NCBI RefSeq assembly: GCF_904528075.1
Contig: NZ_LR882035.1
Coordinates: 744,001-808,000, forward strand
Direction of reading: 5' to 3'
DNA length: 64,000 bases
Origin: Agreia sp. COWG
GTDB lineage: Bacteria > Actinomycetota > Actinomycetes > Actinomycetales > Microbacteriaceae
Part shown: positions 54,430 to 62,412 of the stretch, piece after piece
Layout of the letters: every line of letters begins with the position of its first letter
Position numbering within the stretch: the stretch's first letter is position 1
Notes under the pieces: generated by a model
What the model was told of the DNA's origin: nothing
Database searches by the model: none
Seen by the model: only the letters and a program-made list of their open reading frames with translations
Program-made: the position numbers and the translations under genes

Positions 54430-55969
54430 GATCGGCCTCCTTGTTCATCACGACGGATCGCCGGTCGAGCACGTGGAGTCTGAGGGCGAGCACAGCGAGA
54501 ATGAGCAACCCGGCTCCGAAGACGGCGAGCACGGCGAAGATGCCTCCCGGCGGCGTCCATTCGGGCGCGGTGACCATCAGCTTCCACGAACCCAGGCTGC
54601 CGACCGCATTGCGATGCAGGGCGCTGAGGAACGCGTACGCCTGGCCGAAGGCCCATCCGGCCACGCCCAGAACCGCCACTCGCGTGAGCGACGAGAAATC
54701 GGTACCGCGCTTCTCGAGGGTCAGCGAGATGACGGCCGCGAGCCCGAAGACGAACATGACGAGAGCGGGAAGCCCGTATCTGCCCTGCCAGATGTAGCCG
54801 CCTGTGGTGATGAACCCGGCCTGGATGACGGGAGGAAGGAAGAAGAACAGAAGAACCAGGAGCCCGGCGAAGACAGCCCGTCTTCCCCTCAGGAGGTAGG
54901 CACCGAGCAGCAGGAGCGACCCCATCAGGATCGTCCAGACGACGATGGTGGTGTCAGGAACCGGAGTGTCCATCCAGCCGAAATTGCCGATCATGTCGTC
55001 GCCGTTGGTGACGCTGAGCGTGATCATCTTCACGAAACCGAAGAGAGGGCTCTGGCCGACGTCGGGGAAGGCCTGCGCAACCGTGGGCGCCGCGGTTGCG
55101 GTCGCGGCGTCTTGGGCCAATCGGGTGCTGAGAGGATTCCATGCCACCGACACGACAGCCACGAGGGCGACGACGGCTGCACCGATGATCACTGCCCGCG
55201 CCCGGAGCAGCTCGACGATTCGCGAACGTGGCACCAGAACCAAAGGGAGGACGAGGGCCAACAGGATCCACAACGGCGAGATCGTGCGAGCGCCGAGCGC
55301 CAAAACCGAGGCGACGACGAGGATCGTCGCGCGCGAGCGCAACAGGTTCGGGTTCGGATGAGTGAGCAGTGTGATCATGGCGACGAAGGCCGTGAGGGTT
55401 CCGCTGATTTCGAAGGCGCTCGGGTTGAGCACACCGTTCACATAGACGACCATGGGGGTCATGGCCGTGAGCAGACCGACCAGAGGGATGAGCCGCCTCG
55501 TCCAGGTGCTCACGAGCATGAACGCCAGGGCCAAGATGCCGGATGCGACGATGCCCGAGACGAAACGCATCGCGTACAGGCCCGACGCATCGTCGAAGAT
55601 GAGCGAAGGCCAGCCGACCACGGCGTAGTAGACGGGGTTGTAGTAGCCGGCCGATGTCTGGGCCGACACGATCTCCCCGGCGTTCCCGGGGGTATCCGGT
55701 GCACAGCTCGCCGACACCGTCGGCTGGAAGTGGAAGCAGTTCTGCGATTCAGTGAACTGAACGTAGCGCGGCACGTCGACGATGTTGCCGTTGTCGCCCT
55801 GGGGCCCCACGAGCTGGCCTCTCACGACAGAGGCCGCCTTGACGAAGTGTGCGGGTTCGTCAGGCCCGGACCCGATGGGAGAGGCCATCGACCAGGCGAC
55901 GGCGAGCAGGGAGAGCGCAGCCCATGCGACGAAGAAGACCCTCCACGGAGACGGTCGAGCGCCGCTCAC
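54401..55969 (-). CDS. DUF2142 family polytopic membrane protein, copy 2
   Basis: 522 residues with about eleven membrane helices. It shares with copy 1 the first-loop motif SPIGSGPDEPAHFVKAASVV (D37, E38, H41), YYNPVYYAVVGWPSL, VLNPSAFEISGT and YIWQGRYGLP. The GTG at 55969 overlaps the stop of the DUF2304 gene (GTGA). In this operon it is preceded by DUF2304 and a polyprenyl-phosphate glycosyltransferase, so a role as an extracytoplasmic transferase using that lipid-linked sugar is inferred. Function is otherwise unknown. Confidence 0.83.
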   Translation of the reverse strand: MSGARPSPWRVFFVAWAALSLLAVAWSMASPIGSGPDEPAHFVKAASVVRGQLVGPQGDNGNIVDVPRYVQFTESQNCFHFQPTVSASCAPDTPGNAGEIVSAQTSAGYYNPVYYAVVGWPSLIFDDASGLYAMRFVSGIVASGILALAFMLVSTWTRRLIPLVGLLTAMTPMVVYVNGVLNPSAFEISGTLTAFVAMITLLTHPNPNLLRSRATILVVASVLALGARTISPLWILLALVLPLVLVPRSRIVELLRARAVIIGAAVVALVAVVSVAWNPLSTRLAQDAATATAAPTVAQAFPDVGQSPLFGFVKMITLSVTNGDDMIGNFGWMDTPVPDTTIVVWTILMGSLLLLGAYLLRGRRAVFAGLLVLLFFFLPPVIQAGFITTGGYIWQGRYGLPALVMFVFGLAAVISLTLEKRGTDFSSLTRVAVLGVAGWAFGQAYAFLSALHRNAVGSLGSWKLMVTAPEWTPPGGIFAVLAVFGAGLLILAVLALRLHVLDRRSVVMNKEADREPSAPRAL

Positions 55970-56331
55970 GACTCTTCCGTCCGCGGCTCCTCCAACTGCC
56001 GGATGCGCAGCTCTTGCAGCGAGACGGTCTCTGCGAGCACTCGCGTCTTGGTCTCGAGGTCGGTCAGCTCGCCGCTGTGCTGGATCGAGACGAAGAACAG
56101 CACCGCCATGCTCACGAAGAAGACGAGGTTGGTGGGAACTGCCACTCCGACGATGTTGGCCGCCCAGTCGAGTACCACGGGGAAGACGCCGACGATCAGA
56201 GCGAGTGTTCCGGCGAGAAGCCACCACACAGCGTGCCGCTCGCGCAGTCGACGCCGCCGCAGCATCTCGACGACGTAGACGAGAGTGAACAGTGCCGCTG
56301 CGACACCGAGAATGTAGGTACCGAGGCTCAT
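55966..56331 (-). CDS. DUF2304 family membrane protein
   Basis: 121 residues: three helices (LGTYILGVAAALFTLVYVVEMLR, VWWLLAGTLALIVGVFPVVLDWAANIVG, NLVFFVSMAVLFFVSIQHSGE) and a short charged coiled-coil-like tail (LETKTRVLAETVSLQELRIRQLEE). DUF2304 proteins are frequently found next to polyprenyl-phosphate glycosyltransferases. The ATG overlaps the preceding GT2 stop (ATGA), and the stop overlaps the DUF2142 start. The tail may bind the glycosyltransferase; that is inference. Confidence 0.85.
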   Translation of the reverse strand: MSLGTYILGVAAALFTLVYVVEMLRRRRLRERHAVWWLLAGTLALIVGVFPVVLDWAANIVGVAVPTNLVFFVSMAVLFFVSIQHSGELTDLETKTRVLAETVSLQELRIRQLEEPRTEES

Positions 56332-57065
56332 GAGGGGCGGGTCTCCTGGGGAAGAAGGGCCGGCGGCCGCAGAAGGGCGATGAAGAGGGCCATCACCGCG
56401 CGTCCCAGATAGATGGCTGCCTTGAACGGGTTGTGCGATGGTGTGCCGCCCGCGCGCGGTCGCATCGCCACACCCACCTGGGCGACGGTGAGATCTGCTC
56501 TGGTCGCGATCACGAGCGACTCGACGGTGTCTCCGAGGTATTCCGCCGGATAATGCGCGGCGAACAGCCGAACGGCTCGAGGGCCGCTCGCTCGGAATCC
56601 CGAGGTGGTGTCGGTCAGACGGGTTCGTGCGAGCTTGCTCAGGATGCCGGAAAGAAGCAGCATCGCCCACTTGCGAGGACCTGTGACCGCGTACTCTCCG
56701 GTGCCGGCGAAACGCGCTCCGAGAACGAGATCAGCGGATGCCAGTGCCTCGATCAGCTCCGGGAGGCCGGCGGGATCGTGCTGGCCATCGGAGTCGATCT
56801 GCACGACGTTGCGGTAGCCGCGTTCGAGGGCGAACTTGAACCCCACACGCATCGCCCCGCCGACGCCCAGATTGAAGGGAAGGCTGGTGACGGTCGCTCC
56901 GGCAGCCTGGGCTACCGCGGCGGTGCGGTCTGTCGAGCCGTCATTGACGACGAGGCAGGTGATCGTGGGGTAGGCCGCCAGGATCTCTCGAACGACGTCG
57001 CCGACGGCCTCTTCTTCATTGAATGCGGGCATCACGATAAGAGTGCCATCTAGGAGGCTGGGCAT
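56328..57065 (-). CDS. GT2 polyprenyl-phosphate glycosyltransferase (DPM1-like)
   Basis: 245 residues. LIVMPAFNEEEAVGDVVREIL, VVNDGSTDRTAAVAQAAGATV, LPFNLGVGGAMRVGFKFA, VVQIDSDGQHDPAGLPEL with the DSDGQH metal site, and LTDTTSGFRASGPRAV resemble dolichol-phosphate-mannose and undecaprenyl-phosphate-glucose synthases. No C-terminal membrane helices are present, unlike GtrB; the DUF2304 partner could supply membrane contact. ATG at 57065 follows TATGAT by six bases, suggesting a leaderless start. Sugar unknown. Confidence 0.88.
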   Translation of the reverse strand: MPSLLDGTLIVMPAFNEEEAVGDVVREILAAYPTITCLVVNDGSTDRTAAVAQAAGATVTSLPFNLGVGGAMRVGFKFALERGYRNVVQIDSDGQHDPAGLPELIEALASADLVLGARFAGTGEYAVTGPRKWAMLLLSGILSKLARTRLTDTTSGFRASGPRAVRLFAAHYPAEYLGDTVESLVIATRADLTVAQVGVAMRPRAGGTPSHNPFKAAIYLGRAVMALFIALLRPPALLPQETRPS

Positions 57066-57071
57066 CCGACA

Positions 57072-57077
57072 ATCATA
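57072..57077 (-). promoter_or_regulatory. -10 box TATGAT for the leaderless GT2 gene
   Basis: On the minus strand TATGAT, six bases (TGTCGG), then ATG at 57065, no ribosome site. It starts the GT2-DUF2304-DUF2142-GT4-wbbL operon. Confidence 0.5.
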
Positions 57078-57111
57078 AGGGGATGGCACGAACCGCAGCG
57101 GCCAGCCATGC

Positions 57112-58053
57112 TCAGCGGTGGAGGATCCGTTCGACGGAAGCCGGCATCCGGCCTCCCTGGCCGCGCACCCCCGCCTTCCAGCCGGCGACGACGAGTCGAA
57201 GGTGGCGCATCCGCCCGGGAACCAGGCAGAGAACGATGATCACGTGGCGCAGGTCGAGAAGAGTCTCGCGCACGGCCCACCGTCGGTACCGGGCGCCGAA
57301 GAGCCTGTTCAGCACGACCCTGTTGCGAGCGATGTAGTAGTAGCGGAACGTCGAGCTGCGCACGATGCTCACGGAGCGGCCTCGAAAGCGCACTGGTCTG
57401 CCGAACAGAGTCGGGCTGTAGCGGCTTCCGAGGGCGTGAGCCAGCAGTGTTCCGGGAGCCAGCACCACGGCCAATCCGGAATCTCTGAGCCGCATGAAGA
57501 ATTCCGTGTCGACAGCGTCGATGAACAGTTCTTCGCGGAACGGGCCGACCTCGTCGATGACGCTCATGGGGATGAGGAGTCCGGACTGGATCGGCTCGAC
57601 TCCGAGGACGACGCCTCCGACCTGCTTATCGACCCGCGAGGGCAGACCCTCCACCGAGTATGGGGCTACCGCGCCCACCTCGAGTCCGGCTGCTCGTGCC
57701 GATTCGAATGCATCGATGGCCCGCCGGACATAGTCCGGTTGGAGAACCGAGTCCTGATCGAGCGTCAGAATGAACTCGGGCGGGCTCGGCAGCGCGCGGG
57801 CGCGCTCGAGGCCCCGGTTCAAAGCGGCAGCGATCCCGGAGTTCGTCTCGAGGCTCTCGACCTCGCATCCGAGGGCGCGGCAGGCCTCGAAGTGATCCTG
57901 GGCCTTCTCTGTGCTGGCATCATCGACGACGACGACACCCGCCACCTGGCCGACGACGGATCGACATGCGTCCACGAGAGTCGAGCTCGGATTGAAGGCC
58001 GAGATGATCGCGACGACACGCGCGGTAGCTGCGGGCACATCGGCTGCAGTCAC
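57112..58053 (-). CDS. GT2 glycosyltransferase, rhamnosyltransferase type
   Basis: 313 residues. VVAIISAFNPSSTLVDACRSV, VVVVDDASTEKAQ, NSGIAAALNRGLERA, FILTLDQDSVLQPDYV (DQDS metal motif) and FIDAVDTEFFMRLRDSGL are typical of TIGR01556-type rhamnosyltransferases and resemble the gene at 51.5 kb. GTG at 58053 follows GAAGG by six bases. It ends 46 bp before the DPM1-like gene, with the intervening -10 box giving the latter its own promoter. Confidence 0.86.
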   Translation of the reverse strand: MTAADVPAATARVVAIISAFNPSSTLVDACRSVVGQVAGVVVVDDASTEKAQDHFEACRALGCEVESLETNSGIAAALNRGLERARALPSPPEFILTLDQDSVLQPDYVRRAIDAFESARAAGLEVGAVAPYSVEGLPSRVDKQVGGVVLGVEPIQSGLLIPMSVIDEVGPFREELFIDAVDTEFFMRLRDSGLAVVLAPGTLLAHALGSRYSPTLFGRPVRFRGRSVSIVRSSTFRYYYIARNRVVLNRLFGARYRRWAVRETLLDLRHVIIVLCLVPGRMRHLRLVVAGWKAGVRGQGGRMPASVERILHR

Positions 58054-58096
58054 ATCGAACCTTCGATCTCTGGTCGGGCGTCGCCGGGGTGGCGAA

Positions 58097-58102
58097 TACT
58101 AT
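58097..58102 (+). promoter_or_regulatory. -10 box TACTAT for the leaderless GT2 gene at 58109
   Basis: TACTAT, six bases (GGTGGC), then ATG at 58109; no ribosome site. Confidence 0.5.
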
Positions 58103-58108
58103 GGTGGC

Positions 58109-58849
58109 ATGGTCCGCGCGAGTGTGTGCATGGCAACGTACCGCGGTGAACCGTACGTGAAAGAACAGATCGATTCGATTCTGCGGCAGCTGGGCGACGA
58201 CGACGAACTCATCGTGGTCGACGATGCATCAGCCGATGCCACCGTGGCCGTGGTCCGGTCGATAGCAGATCCGCGCATCGTGCTCCGGGTGCATTCGACG
58301 AACGTCGGCTACGTCCGTACCTTCGAAGAGGCGATCGGGCATGCTCGCGGCGAGTTCATCTTTCTCTCCGACCAAGACGACGTCTGGAGCGACGGACGCC
58401 TCGATCTCATGCTTCACGCCCTCCAGACCCGCCTCGTCGTGGCCGGCAACTACTCGGTGTTGAACGAAGCGGGTCGGATGCCCGCACGGCGGCCTCTTCG
58501 ACGTGAGTACGACGGACGCACCGCGGCGAACATCGTCGCCGTCATGATCGGCTACAGGCCGTATTTCGGCTGCGCGATGGGATTCCGGCGAGAGCTGACG
58601 CGCGTTCTCCTGCCGTTCCCGGCCGTCTTCGTGGAGTCGCACGACCTCTGGCTCGCCCTCTCGGGCATTGCGCACAGGAGTGTCGCCCACCTGCCCGACG
58701 TCGTCGTAGAGCGCCGCCTGCACGAGTACAACGTGACCCCCCTCCGCTGGCGGCCGCTGCCGACGATTCTGCGTGCGAGGTTCATGTTGTTGCAGGGCTA
58801 CGTTCTTGCCCGGCACCGGGCGAGGCGGCTGTCCCGACCGCTCGGCTAG
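58109..58849 (+). CDS. GT2 glycosyltransferase, alpha-1,3-rhamnosyltransferase-like
   Basis: 246 residues. VCMATYRGEPYVKEQIDSILRQ, IVVDDASADATVAVV, and especially FIFLSDQDDVWSDGRLDLML match the RfbG-like family of bacterial rhamnosyltransferases. The chain is shorter than usual (about 300) with the missing part at the C-terminus. The ATG at 58109 begins exactly at the conserved N-terminus; the longer frame upstream is not supported. A single gene on the plus strand between two minus-strand operons. Confidence 0.83.
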   Translation: MVRASVCMATYRGEPYVKEQIDSILRQLGDDDELIVVDDASADATVAVVRSIADPRIVLRVHSTNVGYVRTFEEAIGHARGEFIFLSDQDDVWSDGRLDLMLHALQTRLVVAGNYSVLNEAGRMPARRPLRREYDGRTAANIVAVMIGYRPYFGCAMGFRRELTRVLLPFPAVFVESHDLWLALSGIAHRSVAHLPDVVVERRLHEYNVTPLRWRPLPTILRARFMLLQGYVLARHRARRLSRPLG

Positions 58850-59736
58850 TTCCAGCCGCCGAAGGCGTGGCGCAGCAGCGACTTCGCGCTTCTCGCATTT
58901 CTGGAGTGCAGAGCACCGGGTATCTCGCTGATCGCGTTCAGCCGGGAGGTTGCGTGGGTTCGCGCGATACGGGCTGCCTTCGTCCAGTGCAGGGAGTCGC
59001 ATTCGACCGCGGCTTCGTAGAACACGTCACGCTCTTCGGCGAATTTCGATCCATCGACGCCGCCCATCGACGAGACGCTGCCCGAATGACGACGGTAGGC
59101 GAACACCGTCTCGTCGTCGAGCACCAGGGACCCGCCGTCGAAGACGATCTGCAGGATCAGCGAGAGATCCTGCACGACGTGCCTGTCCTCGCGGAAGCGG
59201 AATTGGGCCAACCTCGACGATCTCCACGCCAGAGAGGGAAAGTAGCACCAGTTGCCTCGGAGCAGACTGGCCGCCAGCGGCTCGCCCGCATACAGGGACG
59301 GCCTCACACCGACGGGGCGGAGCATCGCCTTTATGCGGTCGCTGAGGGGCCACGCCGGAACGCTGTTCTCATCGATGACCGAGACGCCCGGTTGGATCAG
59401 GTCGCTCTGCGGGTACAGGGCCTGTAACTCCTTGACGCGGGAGACGTAGTTCGGCAGCATCAGGTCGTCGCAGCCGAAGATGACAGCGAACTCGTTCCTC
59501 AGATGGTCGACGCACGAGTTGAAGTTGCCGCTCACGCCCAGGTTGACCGCGTTGCGGTGGTATTCGATGCGGCTGTCGCCGAGCGAGGTGAGCCACGTGC
59601 CCGCGCTCTCGTCGGGGTAGAGGTCGTCGATGACGATCAGGCGCCAGTCGCCGTCCGACTGGTTCCTGACGCTCTCGACGGCGCGTTTGAAGTGGTCGAC
59701 ACGGCCGTAGAACGGCATCGCGATATCCAATGTCAC
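58846..59736 (-). CDS. GT2 glycosyltransferase
   Basis: 296 residues. LDIAMPFYGRVDHFKRAVESVRNQ, LIVIDDLYPDES, AVNLGVSGNFNSCVDHL and FAVIFGCDDLMLPNYVSRV (CDDLM metal motif) define the GT2 A-fold. The C-terminal part has WCYFPSLAWRSSRLAQFRF and HVVQDLSLILQIVFDGG. Donor and linkage are unknown. The GTG at 59736 overlaps the stop of the DUF2142 gene (GTGA). Convergent with and overlapping the end of the plus-strand GT2 by four bases. Confidence 0.83.
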   Translation of the reverse strand: MTLDIAMPFYGRVDHFKRAVESVRNQSDGDWRLIVIDDLYPDESAGTWLTSLGDSRIEYHRNAVNLGVSGNFNSCVDHLRNEFAVIFGCDDLMLPNYVSRVKELQALYPQSDLIQPGVSVIDENSVPAWPLSDRIKAMLRPVGVRPSLYAGEPLAASLLRGNWCYFPSLAWRSSRLAQFRFREDRHVVQDLSLILQIVFDGGSLVLDDETVFAYRRHSGSVSSMGGVDGSKFAEERDVFYEAAVECDSLHWTKAARIARTHATSRLNAISEIPGALHSRNARSAKSLLRHAFGGWN

Positions 59737-61262
59737 GACGAGACGCCCAATGAAGCGCGAGACGGGAGCGGCAGCGCGAGGCGCGAGGCGCCGAGCACGC
59801 TGTGGTATCTGAGCAGCAGGTGCACAGCCACGGCGAAGGCGAGGGATCCGATCACCCACACGAGCATGGGGGACACCGGCAGGCTCCACCACCACTCCAC
59901 GCCGTTATTCAAGTTCCACCCACCCATGTCGACACCTGTCAAGTAGCGTCGCATGTTTTCATGCAACGCGACGGCGTTGGCCACGATGATGGCCGCTTCG
60001 ACGACGTAGACCTGCACTCGTCCGAGCTCGGGTTCACGGGTGCGCATATGAAACAGTGCGACACCCCCGAACATGATGATGAGCGGCAGAACGTAGCGGG
60101 GCTGCACCCCGCTGCCCACGAGAGTGTTGCTTTGAACGAGGATGTACACCGGGATGGCTACGAGTGCTGCGGCGATGGTGCCGAGAACGACCAGCTTGCG
60201 CCACGTGGTGTGGGCGAGGCCGCCGAAGACGACGACCGCGAACGCCGCGAGGCTGCCGACCGAGACGATCCCGGGCATCCGGGTGTCGAACCAGCCGAGG
60301 GCCCACGAGCCGAATCCTCCGGCCCAGAGCAGAGGCACATCCAACAGGTTGCTGGTCAGCAGATAGCCGACATCTGTCGTCGCGACCGTGGTGTCCGTTC
60401 CCATGCCGGTCGAAGCGGTGATGACCTGGTTCGAGGTGAGGTAGAGGGCGAGGGATCCGACGACGAGGAGGGCCGGCAGGATCGTGAGCTTCCAGTACCC
60501 GAACCCCTTTCTGGCCGTGAGGGCCACGGCGACGACGGCTCCGAGCACCGCGTAGAGCGCAGAGTCAGCGCGCGCGCCGGCCCCGAGGGCTGCGGCGACG
60601 AGGGCGAGCATGCCCAACGCGATCCGCTGTCGGCCTCGGGTCTCGAAGTAGCCCACCAGGGCGATCCAGCCGATTCCGCCGGAGATCACGGCCCAGGAAC
60701 TGGGGTTGTTCGAGGCGATCAGGAACATTCCGAGCGGAACGATGCCGATGATCCACGACCACACCAGGGTGGAGCGTCGTCGCCGGGGGAGCAGCGCGTA
60801 GACGCCCACCCACATGGCGACGAAGATCACAATGCTCAGCAACCGCATGGCGATGACGGAGGCCTCGATATCGTCTGTCGCGAAGACGGCCATGACGGCG
60901 TAGTAGACGGGTGGGTAGAGGCCCGCGCTGTTCACCCGATTGGAGTCGACGAGGCTGGCCGAGGATGAGCGCGGCAGCGCATCCTGGCAGGCCGCACTCT
61001 CGGCCGGGGCGAACTTGTAGCACTCGGCGCCGTCCTTGATCAGCGCGGGCACCTTGCGTTCAGCTGCGGTCGTTCCCGCTTCGCAGAGGCCCTCCCGAAG
61101 TCCGAGGCCGCACCACGTGCTGGCGAGATGAAAGTCGTCGTCGGGGCTCGACCCCACGGGCGATGCCAGGGCCCAGCTCGACAGGCTGAGGAACATCAGC
61201 ACGGGCAGCACGATATAGAGGAGGAGGCGCGACGTGCCCGGGCGCGACTGCGTCTCAGTCAT
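59733..61262 (-). CDS. DUF2142 family polytopic membrane protein, copy 3
   Basis: 509 residues with about eleven helices. It is the most divergent copy: first-loop motif SPVGSSPDDDFHLASTWCG (D41-D43, H45) and then YPPVYYAVMAVFA, SNNPSSWAVISGG and GVQPRYVLPLIIM. Four cysteines in the first outer loop (about residues 51-92) could form disulfides. The start overlaps the stop of the upstream GT2 by eight bases, and the end overlaps the next GT2. Its cognate lipid-linked sugar synthase is not obvious. Confidence 0.82.
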   Translation of the reverse strand: MTETQSRPGTSRLLLYIVLPVLMFLSLSSWALASPVGSSPDDDFHLASTWCGLGLREGLCEAGTTAAERKVPALIKDGAECYKFAPAESAACQDALPRSSSASLVDSNRVNSAGLYPPVYYAVMAVFATDDIEASVIAMRLLSIVIFVAMWVGVYALLPRRRRSTLVWSWIIGIVPLGMFLIASNNPSSWAVISGGIGWIALVGYFETRGRQRIALGMLALVAAALGAGARADSALYAVLGAVVAVALTARKGFGYWKLTILPALLVVGSLALYLTSNQVITASTGMGTDTTVATTDVGYLLTSNLLDVPLLWAGGFGSWALGWFDTRMPGIVSVGSLAAFAVVVFGGLAHTTWRKLVVLGTIAAALVAIPVYILVQSNTLVGSGVQPRYVLPLIIMFGGVALFHMRTREPELGRVQVYVVEAAIIVANAVALHENMRRYLTGVDMGGWNLNNGVEWWWSLPVSPMLVWVIGSLAFAVAVHLLLRYHSVLGASRLALPLPSRASLGVSS

Positions 61263-62331
61263 TCACGGTCCACGATCGAACGAAGCGACGAGGCAGCGCA
61301 GAACGGGAATCGAGGGCCCTACCCCTCGCGATGTACTTCGGAAGAAGAACCAGTGCGTCGAGGGTGCCGCGCACCGTTGCCCGAACCTGCACGCGCACGT
61401 CTCGATCAGAGCGATCCCGCACGGCTCGCCGCAAAGCCTTCCCGAGGCTGCCCGCCGTGCGCAGCAGGGCTCGGGCGAGCATGTCGGCCGGCGCGTTCTT
61501 GGCCGTCACGAGGATGCGATTGCGCACGTTCTGACGCAGGAAGAAGGGCGACCGGATGCCGCTCGATGCTGCGTGACGGTGCCACACGACGGCCTGTTCT
61601 GCGTACCGGACCGTCCATCCGGATCGGCGGAAACGCCACGACAGGTCGGTGTCCTCGTAGTACATGAAGAGGTCGTCGTCGAACAGTCCGACGGAATCGA
61701 GTGCTGAGCGCCGGAGAGCCGCGCCGCCTCCCGAGAAGCCGAAGACGTCGGCGGAGTTCTCTTCGCCTTCTGTCGTGTCGAGCCACGATCGGTCGCGCCC
61801 GTTGCCGGAACGGGAGATCTGGTTTCCTGTGCTGTTGATGAGCGCGACTCCTGACCCCGGCGTCGCGTTGCGCTTCACACGCTCCCAGCGTTTGCCGGAT
61901 GCCGAGACGTAGGCGTCCGGGGACGCGGATGCCGGGATGAAACGGCCACTCAGCAGGATGCGTGCCGTGACGGCGGCGACGCGCTCGCTGCCCTTGTCGG
62001 AAAACGGGGCGACGATGGCTGAGATGAACCCGGGGGCAGCGACGGCATCGTTATTGATCAGGATGACAACGTCGCCTGTCGAGTGTGCGATTCCGAGGTT
62101 GACGCCGCCCGCGAAGCCGAGGTTCTTCGCGCTGTGCACGATCGTGTACTCGGGAAACAGTCGGGCGATGGCGTCAGCCGACCCGTCGCTCGATGCGTTG
62201 TCGACGACGAGGACCTCCACCGTCGTTCCTGGAGCCTGCTGCTGCTTCAAGGACTCGAGGCACTCGAGCACGAACGCACCGCCGTTGAAATTCACGACAA
62301 TGACTGTTGCCCGCACAGGGTCATGGGGCAT
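61255..62331 (-). CDS. GT2 glycosyltransferase, rhamnosyltransferase type
   Basis: 358 residues. ATVIVVNFNGGAFVLECLESL, VLVVDNASSDGSADAIA, NLGFAGGVNLGIA, VILINNDAVAAPGF and FMYYEDTDLSWRFRRSGWTV are WbbL/rhamnosyltransferase landmarks. A basic C-terminal region of about 80 residues follows. GGAGGA is placed correctly before the ATG at 62331. First gene of a three-gene minus-strand operon (GT2, DUF2142, GT2). Confidence 0.87.
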   Translation of the reverse strand: MPHDPVRATVIVVNFNGGAFVLECLESLKQQQAPGTTVEVLVVDNASSDGSADAIARLFPEYTIVHSAKNLGFAGGVNLGIAHSTGDVVILINNDAVAAPGFISAIVAPFSDKGSERVAAVTARILLSGRFIPASASPDAYVSASGKRWERVKRNATPGSGVALINSTGNQISRSGNGRDRSWLDTTEGEENSADVFGFSGGGAALRRSALDSVGLFDDDLFMYYEDTDLSWRFRRSGWTVRYAEQAVVWHRHAASSGIRSPFFLRQNVRNRILVTAKNAPADMLARALLRTAGSLGKALRRAVRDRSDRDVRVQVRATVRGTLDALVLLPKYIARGRALDSRSALPRRFVRSWTVND

Positions 62332-62400
62332 GACGATTCCTCCGTCGTTCGGGTCAGAGACAGGTTACTAGCTGCGCGACGGTGCCGCGGAGGGGCCAAG

Positions 62401-62406
62401 TACCAT
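62401..62406 (+). promoter_or_regulatory. -10 box TACCAT for the leaderless WsaF-like gene
   Basis: TACCAT, six bases (GGCACG), then GTG at 62413; no ribosome site. Confidence 0.5.
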
Positions 62407-62412
62407 GGCACG

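Noticed and set aside
54287..56278. 663-codon plus-strand frame
   Set aside because: Antisense to the GT4, DUF2142 and DUF2304 genes; composition Asp/Arg/Glu-rich without fold features.
58109..58849. Truncation of the GT2 gene at 58109 as a pseudogene
   Set aside because: It is short at the C-terminus, but the catalytic core is complete, the frame intact and the promoter box present.
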